DNA from: Sellimonas sp963559135
GTDB lineage: Bacteria > Bacillota > Clostridia > Lachnospirales > Lachnospiraceae
Direction: 5' to 3'
Length of the DNA stretch: 64,000 nt
NCBI GenBank assembly: GCA_963559135.1
Contig: CAUWJP010000012.1
Span: 11,679-75,678 of the forward strand
This document shows, piece after piece, positions 24,334-33,501 of the stretch. Both the position numbers and the translations under genes were made by a program. Within the stretch, counting starts at the first letter, position 1, and every line of letters starts with the position of its first letter. The notes under the pieces are model-generated. The model did no database searches and was not told where the DNA came from. It saw only the letters and a program-made list of their open reading frames with translations.

Positions 24334-25705
24334 TTTTTTCTCCTCCGTAAATCTCTATTTCTGCTATTTTTACTGTTTTTTCCGTAATCTGGTACGCTTT
24401 ATTCTGTCGGTACCCGACAATCCAGACTATCTCATTCCCGTCTGCGATCAGCCAAATCTTATCTCTTCTTCCGGCCGGAATTTTCTGGTTGATAAAAAAT
24501 TTTTTTAAGGTCTGACGTTTTCCATCTGCAGTGACCGTAATATAGTCACCCTCCCGGCGCGTCCGCATGACAAGTCTATCTTTTATTATACCATAGTCAA
24601 ACCATTTCGTGTAGGGGGTATCTGGCCACTTTTCGCCTTCCTGGCGGTCAAAAACCCGCATATTAAACCCGATTTCCGGTTTTTCCTTCGGCCGCTTTTT
24701 CATCGTCTCTTTTTTCCGGATCAGCACTCCTTCGTATGTCCGGAGCGCTTTGACTCTGTAAGGAAGCGATATGCTTCTTCCCGGCTGTTTTTCCATAAGC
24801 CCATGGACATCCTGCACGTGAACTGCCCGCAGATTTTTTTCGCTTGCGCACACCTCGCAGAGCACTGTCCGGATAACCTCCTCCCGAAACACCTTCGGAA
24901 TTCTTTCCAGATCTTCTTTCCGGATGAGCTTTCCATCGTCCGCTTCCTCCACACATCCTTTAATATATGTTCCCGTTTCCGCTTCCATATATTCCCACAG
25001 TTCAGACATTTTTTCCGCCATTCTGGAAATATGTTCTGCCGTTCCCGGATTGATCTCTTTTAATTCTTTCATGACTCTGTTGCGAATCCGGTTTCTTGTG
25101 TAAGCATTCTCCATATTGGTCGCGTCGATTCTCCATGGAATCTCCTGTTCTTTCAGTGCCGCCTCGATTTCCGCCTTTCCAACACAGAGAAGCGGGTGGA
25201 TCAAATTCCCGGAAACCGGGAGAATCCCCCTCATTCCCTTTACCTGACTTCCCCTGCAGAGATTCATGATGATAGTCTCCGCATTATCGTCCTGATGGTG
25301 GGCAAACGCGACTTTGTCCCCATGCACTTCCTGCATCACCTTACGCATAGCTTCCCGACGGACTTCCCGGCCCGCCTCCTCCTCGGAACATTTCCGCTTT
25401 TTTGCCTCTTGCGCCACATCGATCCGAAACACACGGCACGGAACGTTCTGCTGCGCGCATAGTTCTTCTACAAAACATTCGTCCGCATCCGCCGCCTCTC
25501 CCCGCAGCATATGATTGACGTGAACCGCCGTGACCCGGATCCCCGTTGTCTTTTGCAGTCTCAAAAGTACAAAAAGCAGGCATACCGAATCAGCTCCTCC
25601 GGATATACCTGCAACTATATGTTCCCCTCGCTCTATCATATTCCATCGTCTTAGGTAGGATTCCACTTTTTTTTGTAATCCTTCCCATTTTTTTTCTTCA
25701 GCCAC
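24317..25705 (-). CDS. tilS: tRNA(Ile)-lysidine synthase
   Basis: 462 residues from a GTG start with GGGAG upstream. The N-type ATP pyrophosphatase loop GISGGADS is at about 34-41. The central part holds VAFAHHQDDNAETI, and the C-terminal substrate-binding domain ends in YQITEKTVKI. It modifies the CAU anticodon of one tRNA-Ile so that AUA is read as isoleucine, an essential step. Confidence 0.95.
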   Translation of the reverse strand: MAEEKKWEGLQKKVESYLRRWNMIERGEHIVAGISGGADSVCLLFVLLRLQKTTGIRVTAVHVNHMLRGEAADADECFVEELCAQQNVPCRVFRIDVAQEAKKRKCSEEEAGREVRREAMRKVMQEVHGDKVAFAHHQDDNAETIIMNLCRGSQVKGMRGILPVSGNLIHPLLCVGKAEIEAALKEQEIPWRIDATNMENAYTRNRIRNRVMKELKEINPGTAEHISRMAEKMSELWEYMEAETGTYIKGCVEEADDGKLIRKEDLERIPKVFREEVIRTVLCEVCASEKNLRAVHVQDVHGLMEKQPGRSISLPYRVKALRTYEGVLIRKKETMKKRPKEKPEIGFNMRVFDRQEGEKWPDTPYTKWFDYGIIKDRLVMRTRREGDYITVTADGKRQTLKKFFINQKIPAGRRDKIWLIADGNEIVWIVGYRQNKAYQITEKTVKIAEIEIYGGEKNGRDN

Positions 25706-25764
25706 GTCATCTTCTCCCGTATCTCTTTTTCTTCATCTTATATAATAATTCCATAAAAAGCAAG

Positions 25765-27159
25765 TTATATTCTCCAGATTCCAACAACCATCACGGTCAT
25801 ATCATCCATCGGTTCTTCCCCGGTCCACTCCAGTACCTGCTCCAGAATGTGGTGCGCCATCTCCTTCGGGTTATTCAGGCTTGTTCCGCGGATGATGGTA
25901 TCCAGAAGAAATTCCTGCTCCCCTACCGGAAGCGCATCCATGATGCCGTCCGTAATCATAATGACAAAATCGCCGCTCTGCAAATGCTTATGTACACTCT
26001 GAATTTCCAGATCCTGAATCACACCAAGAGGAAGATTCGTGGAACAGATCCGCTCCACTCCATTTTGATGGCGGATGAAGGTTGTGGATGCCCCTGCCTT
26101 TAAAATGTCCACGGTCCCTTCATACAGATCAAAGATGCTGATGTCAATGGTAGAAAAGCGGATCTCCTCCCGTCCGATCACCAGCGCTGTATTCATCATT
26201 TCCAGAGCCGTTCGTGCCGGAAATCCCGCCTCCAGAAGCTCCTCCAGCATGTCTACTACCATGGCACTCTCCCGGTATGCCTCTTCTCCGGAACCCATCC
26301 CGTCAGAAAGAACTGCCCCCTGCTTTCCCGCCGGAAGCTCCATCATGGAAAAACTGTCTCCGGAAATATCGGCGCATCCCTTTCCGATCTTTGCCACGCC
26401 CTGAAGCGTATAAAAATGCTGCATCTCCAGAAAAACAACGGTGGCATACTCCTGTCCCAGAGATCTTCTCTCGTCTTTTGCCGGCTCCATAATCCGCCCG
26501 GTGCAGACCGACAGCACCCGTGCCAGTTCTTTTGTGCTGATGCAATGTCCTTTCCCTGCCTTTGCAGTCAGATGGATTTCATATCTTCCTTGTGGCGTCA
26601 TCAAAAAGACCATGCTCAGTATCCGCATATTCTCATTCTTCAGCTTTGTACGGATCCGCTTTTCCAACCGTTCATCCGAAAAAATGCTTGCATCCAACTC
26701 CCTTGTCGCATGTCGGATCAGTCTCGCAAAGGTATCAAGCTCCACCGCGCAGCCTTCTCTGCTCTGTACAATGCGGTTGTTCCAGAACATCGCCTGCTTG
26801 GCATCCTGAAATGTTTCCATCGTCTCACGCAGAAACCGCGGCGCCAGGATACAGTATCTTTGAAGTCTCTTTTTCAGCTCCATATTCAGCTCCGCACCGT
26901 ATTCATCTGCAGTCTTTAAAATTTCATATACCATCTGGTGTGTACGCACTCTGTTTTCTCCCAGGCACCAGGAGCGATTTTCACAGTTTGTGCATACGTT
27001 CTCAGATACTCTGGTAAACATTTCTTCCACCTCACCGGAGGTAAACTGTCCTTTTCTTGCCTCCATTCTGAAAAACGTATCCGCCAGATGTTCCAGAGAT
27101 CTCCCGAATTTCTCCATCTGCTCCACATAAGGATTCATCATACAACTCTTCTTTTCCAT
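25765..27159 (-). CDS. SpoIIE-like PP2C phosphatase lacking the membrane domain
   Basis: 464 residues. The order of genes (yabP, yabQ, divIC, this gene, tilS, hpt, ftsH) places it where spoIIE lies in Bacillus. The cysteine-bearing linker (ENVCTNCENRSWCLGEN, about 53-69) and the C-terminal PP2C domain (GDSFSMMELP, LSDGMGSGEEA, MITDGIMDA, DDMTVMVVG) are present. The ten membrane spans of full SpoIIE (about 820 residues) are absent, and the protein starts with MEKKSCMMNPYVEQ after a good ribosome site. It would dephosphorylate an anti-sigma antagonist like SpoIIAA, but without septum anchoring. Confidence 0.88.
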   Translation of the reverse strand: MEKKSCMMNPYVEQMEKFGRSLEHLADTFFRMEARKGQFTSGEVEEMFTRVSENVCTNCENRSWCLGENRVRTHQMVYEILKTADEYGAELNMELKKRLQRYCILAPRFLRETMETFQDAKQAMFWNNRIVQSREGCAVELDTFARLIRHATRELDASIFSDERLEKRIRTKLKNENMRILSMVFLMTPQGRYEIHLTAKAGKGHCISTKELARVLSVCTGRIMEPAKDERRSLGQEYATVVFLEMQHFYTLQGVAKIGKGCADISGDSFSMMELPAGKQGAVLSDGMGSGEEAYRESAMVVDMLEELLEAGFPARTALEMMNTALVIGREEIRFSTIDISIFDLYEGTVDILKAGASTTFIRHQNGVERICSTNLPLGVIQDLEIQSVHKHLQSGDFVIMITDGIMDALPVGEQEFLLDTIIRGTSLNNPKEMAHHILEQVLEWTGEEPMDDMTVMVVGIWRI

Positions 27160-27274
27160 CTTCTGCCCCTTCTTATATCTGTATCTTGAAAAGACTGACT
27201 TTCTTGTAGAATAAAAAACAGCTTCGGGAAATCAATCTTTCCCAAAGCTATCTTCTGTGTGCAATGTCATATCA

Positions 27275-27601
27275 TTATTCCTCAGCTTTAAAGAGAATCT
27301 CATTCTCCTTTACCATGCCGAGCTTATCTCTGGCTGTATCTTCGACGTACTCATCCGTCCCTACATATTCTTTGTACTCTTCTATCTCTTCTGCGCGCTG
27401 CTCTTCTGCCTGCTTTTCTTTTTCCAGCTCTGAAATCTGTGCATTTTTGTCTTGCAGTTCAGCCCCGAGCGAGATGCTGTGCACGGTCGTCACCGCTGTA
27501 AGCATAAGCAGAATACAGGATATAAACACAATGCTTCCTTTATATCTGGAAAACCGCGGACCCCTCTGAGGCTTGCGTATTTTTTTCTTGAAAATCTTCA
27601 T
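27275..27601 (-). CDS. divIC: DivIC/FtsB family septum formation protein
   Basis: 108 residues. A basic cytoplasmic tail (1-20) is followed by one membrane span (about 23-43), a coiled coil (about 48-80) and a conserved end with DKLGMVKENEILF. It acts in the divisome with FtsL and DivIB. Its position between yabQ and spoIIE matches Bacillus. Confidence 0.9.
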   Translation of the reverse strand: MKIFKKKIRKPQRGPRFSRYKGSIVFISCILLMLTAVTTVHSISLGAELQDKNAQISELEKEKQAEEQRAEEIEEYKEYVGTDEYVEDTARDKLGMVKENEILFKAEE

Positions 27602-27666
27602 CTTTACCTCACCAAATATTCAGGTTGTTCTGAGTTATACATATAATAGTAGCGGTTTTCCCACGA

Positions 27667-28002
27667 TTAATCAACTCTTTTTCCATGTTTTCCAGTTTTT
27701 TTCTCAAAAATCTTTCCACAGAACTTTCCGGTTTTTGACAAAACTATAAAAAAAATGACTGCTCCTGCCACGGTTCCCAAGATAAAATACCAACGGATTT
27801 CTCCGGAACTTGTCTGGAAAATCTCGCAAAACAGATAGAACCCGCAAAACAGCCAGTATAGAAAATCCTCGACGGAGACAACGAGAGGATGATGCCGGAT
27901 CATCCTCCGGAAAATGCGCAGCGCCTCATAGATCCCGCAAAGGAACATTCCCGAAAAGAACGCCCTTAAAAACGCGTCCGCCTCCACTCCCAGCCCACTC
28001 AT
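27667..28002 (-). CDS. yabQ: YabQ-like spore cortex membrane protein
   Basis: 111 residues from ATG 28002 (AGGGGAGAAG upstream). Three or so hydrophobic segments, with EALRIFRRMIRH and VEDFLYWLFCGFY typical of YabQ, which is needed for cortex formation in Bacillus. It lies 10 bases after yabP. Confidence 0.85.
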   Translation of the reverse strand: MSGLGVEADAFLRAFFSGMFLCGIYEALRIFRRMIRHHPLVVSVEDFLYWLFCGFYLFCEIFQTSSGEIRWYFILGTVAGAVIFFIVLSKTGKFCGKIFEKKTGKHGKRVD

Positions 28003-28012
28003 CGCTTCTCCC

Positions 28013-28327
28013 CTAATGGAACAGGCGTGCAAGGAGTTTTCCGCCCTGTTTTGCCGTCTGCTTCATGTCAGAGTATGTAATGCTGTCAATATTTCCGGAA
28101 AGATCGACTTCGCCCTTTTCCAGGCTGAGCCGATTAACATGGAGGTCGCTTCCTTTCACCATCATCATCCCCTGCTCTGTCTCCAGAAGGATCTCATTCA
28201 GGTCAAAAGACAGGACATCCAACACCCCTGTCACAAGACTTGTCTTTCTGTTATTGACAACCAGTTTGTGAGCTTTCCGGACCTGCGCCTCTTCTGTAAC
28301 ACTCATCATGCTGCTGCTCATCATCAT
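28013..28327 (-). CDS. yabP: YabP-like sporulation protein
   Basis: 104 residues. A YabP/YqfC fold is suggested by HKLVVNNRKTSLVTGV, then VLSFDLNEILLET and GSDLHVNRLSLEKGEV. The start has GAGGGTG upstream. YabP is a forespore-related factor of the spore envelope. It precedes yabQ as in other spore formers. Confidence 0.88.
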   Translation of the reverse strand: MMMSSSMMSVTEEAQVRKAHKLVVNNRKTSLVTGVLDVLSFDLNEILLETEQGMMMVKGSDLHVNRLSLEKGEVDLSGNIDSITYSDMKQTAKQGGKLLARLFH

Positions 28328-28426
28328 TTTCTATCACCCTCTCTTTCGTTGTCAGCCTGTCTGCTTCTTACAACGTGCTTCTGAGATATACTATGAATCC
28401 GAGCCCGGCTTTATTCCTCTTCCCGG

Positions 28427-28666
28427 TTAAATATAACGGAAAAGCTCTTTTGCCTCTTCCTTTTTCGTCGTATCCTGAATATCCAGCACTTCCGCTTTCA
28501 CCGCTTTCGTGCCGAACTGGATCTCAATCACGTCACCCTTTTTGATCTTTGTGGATGCCTTCGCCGGTTTGCCGTTTACCGTAACCCTACCTGCGTCGCA
28601 CGCTTCATTTGCAACGGTCCGCCGCTTGATCAGACGTGAAACTTTTAAAAATTTATCTAGTCTCAT
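28427..28666 (-). CDS. rqcP: RqcP/YabO S4-domain RNA-binding protein
   Basis: 79 residues from ATG 28666 with AGGAGG upstream. It is a single S4 domain (MRLDKFLKVSRLIKRRTVANEA, then GRVTVNGK). RqcP works with RqcH in alanine tailing of stalled nascent chains on 50S subunits. It is the first gene of the yabP cluster, but a terminator separates it from HU. Confidence 0.92.
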   Translation of the reverse strand: MRLDKFLKVSRLIKRRTVANEACDAGRVTVNGKPAKASTKIKKGDVIEIQFGTKAVKAEVLDIQDTTKKEEAKELFRYI

Positions 28667-28692
28667 AACTGCCTCCTGTGTCTTTGCTATAG

Positions 28693-28724
28693 TAAACAAA
28701 ATAGAGGGCTTGACAGCCCTCTAT
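28693..28724 (-). terminator. HU gene terminator
   Basis: ATAGAGGGCT (28701-28710) pairs with 28715-28724, then TTTTGTTT in the minus direction. Confidence 0.9.
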
Positions 28725-28741
28725 TCCCATTCATAAATATC

Positions 28742-29017
28742 TTATGCGTTGATTGCGTCTTTTAATGCTTTTCCAGCTTTGAATTTAGGAGCTTTGCAAG
28801 CTTCGATCTTCATTGTCTTTCCTGTCTGAGGATTTCTTCCTTCTCTTGCTGCTCTTTCGCTTACTTCAAAAGTACCAAATCCTACTAACTGGATCTTTCC
28901 ACCATTTTTTAACTCATCTGTTACAACGTCGATAAATGCTTTTAATGCTTTTTCAGAATCTTTTTTAGAAATTTCCGCCTTTTCTGCCACTGCTGCGATT
29001 AATTCTGTTTTGTTCAT
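28742..29017 (-). CDS. hup: HU family DNA-binding protein
   Basis: 91 residues, MNKTELIAAVAEKAEISKKD to KALKDAINA. It carries the HU signature (GFGTFEVSERAAREGRNPQTG) with the Pro at the tip of the DNA-wrapping arm. It is a nucleoid protein with its own near-consensus promoter and terminator, so a high-level single gene. Confidence 0.97.
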   Translation of the reverse strand: MNKTELIAAVAEKAEISKKDSEKALKAFIDVVTDELKNGGKIQLVGFGTFEVSERAAREGRNPQTGKTMKIEACKAPKFKAGKALKDAINA

Positions 29018-29118
29018 AAATACTTATCCTCCTATTTTCCCGTTATAAAAGTATCTTTCTGATCTCTTATGATCTAACTTTCAAAACCCCTGATTTTCAT
29101 GGGCTATCTTCATTAAAA

Positions 29119-29147
29119 GTTATAACGGTTTCTTGTATGTTTGTCAA
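29119..29147 (-). promoter_or_regulatory. HU gene promoter
   Basis: Minus strand TTGACA (29142-29147), 17 bases, TATAAC (29119-29124). The leader is about 95 nt. Confidence 0.88.
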
Positions 29148-29204
29148 GTGAATTATAGTGCTGCGCCCTTGTTTTCCGCAGGTTTTACAAAGTTTTCTGA
29201 TATT

Positions 29205-30938
29205 TTAAAGCATATTGTCGATCATTTCCAGAACAGCTTTTCCAAGGGCCTCTGATTTGGTATCTGCATCCTCAAGAGAAGCGCCTTTGATGCCATAGTA
29301 GAACTTCACTTTCGGTTCTGTTCCGGATGGTCTTACGCAAAGCCATGCGTCATCCGTCAGATCGTAGTACAGAACATTGGACTTCGGAAGTCCTGTTGCT
29401 GTCACTTCACCTGTCGCCAGATCTTTGATCGTATCTGCGTTGTAATCACGGGCTTTTAATACCTGGTATTCTCCCACTTTGACCGGAGGATTATTCCTCA
29501 GCGTCTCAAGAATCGCCTGGATCTTTTCAAGTCCTTCGATTCCTTTCATTGTAATAGACTGGATACTGTCTTTGTAGTAGCCGTATTTGTCATACATATC
29601 GATCATAGCATCCCACAGTGTCTTGCCCTGTGTTTTATAGTAAGCCGCAGCCTCGCACAGTGCCATGGTTGCTACAATCGCATCTTTATCTCTTGCATGT
29701 GTTCCGATCAGGCAGCCATAGCTTTCCTCAAATCCGAATACATACTCGCCTTTTCCTGTCGTTTCAAATCCAAGAATCTGCTGTCCGATATACTTAAATC
29801 CTGTCAGAACTTCAATCAGTCTGAGGTCATATGCCTTTGCGATGGCATCTGCCATATTGGTCGTAACAATCGTCTTGATCAGACAGCCATCCTCTGGCAG
29901 TCCTTTTAATGCCTGTCTCTGGCTGATCTCATATTCAGCAAGAAGACATCCGGACATATTTCCTGTAAGCACCTTATATTCGCCGGATTTTGTATCCTTT
30001 ACATAGACGCCAAGGCGGTCAGCATCCGGGTCTGTCGCAAGAACAAGGTCTGCGTCCACCTCTTTTGCCAGTTTCAGTCCGAGTTCAAACGCCTCTTCGG
30101 ATTCTGGGTTCGGGTATGATACGGTTGGGAATTCGCCGTCCGGCAGCTCCTGCTCTTTTACTACATATACATTTTCAAATCCGAGCTCTTTTAATACTCT
30201 TCTTGCAGGGATATTTCCTGTACCATGAAGAGGGGAATATACGATCTTGAGTTCTTTGCCGACCTGATCAATGGCATCCTGATGCAGTACCTGCTTTTTC
30301 AGTTCTGCGATATAAGCATCATCAATCGCTGCCCCGATAACTTCGTAAAGGCCTGCTTCCTTGGCAGCCTCTTTGTCCATTGTCTTAACAGTGGCAAAAT
30401 CTGTCACCGCCTTTACTTCGTCCATGATGCCTTTGTCATGAGGAGGTGTAATCTGTGCGCCGTCCTCCCAGTACACTTTATATCCGTTGTATTCCGGCGG
30501 GTTGTGGCTTGCTGTGATGTTGATTCCGGCAATACATCCTAACTTTCTCACTGCGAATGAAAGCTCCGGCGTCGGTCTGAGGCTCTCAAATACATACGCC
30601 TTGATCCCGTTTGCTGCAAGACAGAGTGCTGCTTCGTCCGCAAATTCCGGGGACATCCGTCTGGAATCGTACGCAATTGCAACGCCCTGTGCCTGAGCAC
30701 CTTTTCCGGCGATATAATTTGCCAGTCCCTGGGTTGCCTTACGCACCGTATAGATATTCATTCGGTTCGTGCCTGCGCCGATAACTCCACGGAGTCCTGC
30801 TGTACCAAACTCCAGATCCTTATAAAAACGGTCTTCGATTTCTTTTTCATTGGATTCGATCTCTTTTAACTCTGCTTTTGTCTCAGCGTCAAAGTAAGTA
30901 CTTATCAACCATTCATCGTATTTTTCACGATATCCCAT
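29205..30938 (-). CDS. pgcA: Phospho-sugar mutase (alpha-phosphoglucomutase type)
   Basis: 577 residues from ATG 30938 with AGGAGG upstream. The phosphoserine loop is ITASHNPPEYNG, the metal loop is ATDPDADRLG, the sugar loop is GFEESYG and the phosphate loop is RPSGTEPK. It converts glucose 6-phosphate and glucose 1-phosphate and so feeds the ADP-glucose pyrophosphorylases in this window. It lies 38 bases after the CotS-like gene. Confidence 0.94.
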   Translation of the reverse strand: MGYREKYDEWLISTYFDAETKAELKEIESNEKEIEDRFYKDLEFGTAGLRGVIGAGTNRMNIYTVRKATQGLANYIAGKGAQAQGVAIAYDSRRMSPEFADEAALCLAANGIKAYVFESLRPTPELSFAVRKLGCIAGINITASHNPPEYNGYKVYWEDGAQITPPHDKGIMDEVKAVTDFATVKTMDKEAAKEAGLYEVIGAAIDDAYIAELKKQVLHQDAIDQVGKELKIVYSPLHGTGNIPARRVLKELGFENVYVVKEQELPDGEFPTVSYPNPESEEAFELGLKLAKEVDADLVLATDPDADRLGVYVKDTKSGEYKVLTGNMSGCLLAEYEISQRQALKGLPEDGCLIKTIVTTNMADAIAKAYDLRLIEVLTGFKYIGQQILGFETTGKGEYVFGFEESYGCLIGTHARDKDAIVATMALCEAAAYYKTQGKTLWDAMIDMYDKYGYYKDSIQSITMKGIEGLEKIQAILETLRNNPPVKVGEYQVLKARDYNADTIKDLATGEVTATGLPKSNVLYYDLTDDAWLCVRPSGTEPKVKFYYGIKGASLEDADTKSEALGKAVLEMIDNML

Positions 30939-30975
30939 ATCTTTGTACCTCCTGCTTGGTCTTCTATGCTGTCTA

Positions 30976-31977
30976 TTATACACCACTCTTATCTAAATGG
31001 AAAGAAAATATCTGTTCCAAAAACGCCTTCTTTACCTCGTTCTGCTCAATCGAAAGCCGCAGTTTTTCGACACTTTTTGAAGAAATCCATGCCTTGTTGG
31101 AATTATAGTATGTATTGGCGCACTTCCAGAATTTCTCCGGGTAGGAAAGCCGGAGTGCAATGTATTCTTTTTCTTCTTCTCTGAGGGGATTGACCGCACA
31201 GTATGCCCGCAGAATTTCCGCACCGAGTTTTTCATTCCACTGATGCTTTTCCATGATTTTCCGCAGAAAATAATAAAGATCCGACGGCTGAATATCTCTG
31301 CCCACATGTTCAAAGTTCACCACCGTCATGCTGTCCGGCGCAATCAGAATATTATGATAATTGTATTCTCCATGGACAAAACTTCCCCGCTTTCGGCTTT
31401 CTTCCAGAAGCTTCTGGTAGGCTGACTTTTCAAGGCGCTGCTCCACCCTGGCCGCCACGCAGTACATATCCTCAAAATATTCCAGAAATCTGCTTTCAAA
31501 CTCCCCTTTAATTGTCTTTTTCCGGATAAAATTCCAGACCTTTTTCAGTTCTCTGTTGTGTCTACGGTACTCATCCATAAGATCCGGTTCCCGGAATCCT
31601 TCCCTGTACTCGGGAAATTCCATCAGCCTGTGAACTTTGGCTAGCAGTTTCGCCGACTCCAGAATTTCCGAGTGTTTCCGGACATCGCACTCCCGCCCCT
31701 GATACCACGCTTTCAGATAATAAGATGCCCCGTCCTCAGAGACTGTCAGAAACTCTCCCTCTTTATTCGGAATCAGCTCATCGCACTTCAGATGTTCCTG
31801 ATTTTTCATCGCTTTATGGATTTCATTCATAACTAAAATGCGCGGCTTTGATAATGCCGCCTGTTTCAAAAGCATCAGACCCCGATCCGTCTCACACAGG
31901 ATGGCACCCCTCACTTTTCGGACATTGTCCACTTGTATCGGATATTGTTCCAGTACCTCTAAATCATAATCGCCCAT
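30976..31977 (-). CDS. CotS family spore-coat-type protein, probable pseudokinase
   Basis: 333 residues with the fold pattern of aminoglycoside/choline kinases. The brown-box region reads FVHGEYNYHN, with Glu where an active kinase has Asp, and the following metal-binding Asp is replaced in VVNFEHVGRD. ATP transfer therefore looks doubtful. In Bacillus CotS and YutH/YsxE proteins of this type sit in the spore coat. It is upstream of the sugar mutase with 37 bases between. Confidence 0.8.
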   Translation of the reverse strand: MGDYDLEVLEQYPIQVDNVRKVRGAILCETDRGLMLLKQAALSKPRILVMNEIHKAMKNQEHLKCDELIPNKEGEFLTVSEDGASYYLKAWYQGRECDVRKHSEILESAKLLAKVHRLMEFPEYREGFREPDLMDEYRRHNRELKKVWNFIRKKTIKGEFESRFLEYFEDMYCVAARVEQRLEKSAYQKLLEESRKRGSFVHGEYNYHNILIAPDSMTVVNFEHVGRDIQPSDLYYFLRKIMEKHQWNEKLGAEILRAYCAVNPLREEEKEYIALRLSYPEKFWKCANTYYNSNKAWISSKSVEKLRLSIEQNEVKKAFLEQIFSFHLDKSGV

Positions 31978-32082
31978 AACTGCCCCCTGCCTTCTGATTC
32001 AATCGTCTTTCTAACTTATGAATACAGGCAATCAAATAGAACCTCTTCAATAATTATCTGCTTCCATAGCAGAAGGAAGCTA

Positions 32083-32131
32083 CAAAAAAACAGTCGTGAT
32101 AATGCTGATATCCATCAGCTATCACGGCTGT
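32083..32131 (-). terminator. cca/proS operon terminator
   Basis: ACAGTCGTGATA (32090-32101) pairs with 32120-32131, followed by a seven-T run in the minus direction, about 25 bases after the cca stop. Confidence 0.88.
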
Positions 32132-32156
32132 CTTTGTATTTGTTAGCATCTTTATA

Positions 32157-33500
32157 CTATAAATGATTCATATGCGCTGCCTGAGTAAGCAGATAGTCTT
32201 TTTGATTTTTCTCCGGGTCTTCCAGAACCTCTTCGAGAAGAGCATTCAAGATCTCTCCCATCTGCGGTCCCGGACTGATCCCTGCATCGATCAGGTCTTT
32301 CCCTGTCACAGCGAGTTCTTTCAGCGATACGCATTCGCCCTCATTCACAATCTCCTGAAAGCATTTTGCAACGCCTTCGATATCTGAAATCTTATCTTCT
32401 CTGTGATACAGGCTCTGTGCCAGAGTATCTGCCATCCGGATTTCCAGATAGTAAGGAAACAGTTCTTTCCCAATCTTGTTCACTGCCCTGCGAACCAATC
32501 TCCGGTTCGGCGGCATCCGGTAGTCATGGTAGTAGACAAGCTTTGACACCTTTCGGATCGTATCATTGTCAAATTTCAGCCGTCTCATGATCTCTTTTGA
32601 AATCCGTTCGCTTCCGATGGCATGTTTCTTGAAATGGGCCGTTCCGTCCGGATCCATTGTCTTGTACTCCGGCTTGCCCATGTCGTGGAACAGCATAGAT
32701 AGGCGGAGAATCCGATCTGCACGGATGTGCTTTAATGCCTCTACAGTATGCACGCCTACGTTATACATATGGTGCAGCGTCTCCTGTGTTGTCTCCATCA
32801 TTCGGTCAAATTCTGGAAGAATAACTTTGGTGATACCAAGCTCCCAAGCCGTCAGCATCTCTTCCGGGTGCGGCGATATGAGAAGCTTTACAAGTTCGCT
32901 CTGAATCCGCTCCGCACTGATTTTGACAAGGGTTCCGGCAAGCGCGCCCGCTGCCTCCTTTGTTTTCTCTTCCATGGAAAATCCAAGCTGTGCTGAAAAG
33001 CGGACAGCCCGCAGAATTCGGAGCGCATCCTCCGTAAACCGCTCACTGGCCTCTCCCACGCACCGGATGATCCCTCTTTGCAGATCCTCCTGTCCTCCGA
33101 ACAGATCGCAAAGTCCATCTTCATCATTGTATGCCATGGCATTGATCGTAAAATCCCTTCTTTGGAGATCCTCCGCAAGCTTTCCTGTAAACCAGACCTC
33201 TTTTGGGTGTCTTCCGTCTTCATACTCCCCGTCGATCCGGTATGTCGTTACTTCAAATCCTTCTTTTTCTGCCAGAACAGTCACTGTGCCATGCTCGATT
33301 CCGGTATCCACCGTCCGCCGGAAAATCTGCTTAATCTCTTCCGGCTTTGCGGACGTTGTGATATCCCAGTCCTCCGGCTCCCTTCCCAGTATCGAATCTC
33401 TGACACATCCACCCACGGCATACGCGTCAAAGCCCTGTTCTTTGAGCTTTCGGATGATCCACTGCACTTTTTCCGGCAGTCTGATCCTAACCTGTTCCAT
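32157..33500 (-). CDS. cca: CCA-adding tRNA nucleotidyltransferase
   Basis: 447 residues from ATG 33500. It has the class II head (GGCVRDSILGREPEDWDI), the RRDFTINAMAY motif and a C-terminal HD domain (FHDMGKPE). It adds or repairs the 3' CCA, which none of the four tRNA genes here encodes. The start lies one base after the proS stop, so translation is probably coupled. The longer open frame upstream lies inside proS and is discounted. Confidence 0.94.
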   Translation of the reverse strand: MEQVRIRLPEKVQWIIRKLKEQGFDAYAVGGCVRDSILGREPEDWDITTSAKPEEIKQIFRRTVDTGIEHGTVTVLAEKEGFEVTTYRIDGEYEDGRHPKEVWFTGKLAEDLQRRDFTINAMAYNDEDGLCDLFGGQEDLQRGIIRCVGEASERFTEDALRILRAVRFSAQLGFSMEEKTKEAAGALAGTLVKISAERIQSELVKLLISPHPEEMLTAWELGITKVILPEFDRMMETTQETLHHMYNVGVHTVEALKHIRADRILRLSMLFHDMGKPEYKTMDPDGTAHFKKHAIGSERISKEIMRRLKFDNDTIRKVSKLVYYHDYRMPPNRRLVRRAVNKIGKELFPYYLEIRMADTLAQSLYHREDKISDIEGVAKCFQEIVNEGECVSLKELAVTGKDLIDAGISPGPQMGEILNALLEEVLEDPEKNQKDYLLTQAAHMNHL

Positions 33501-33501
33501 T

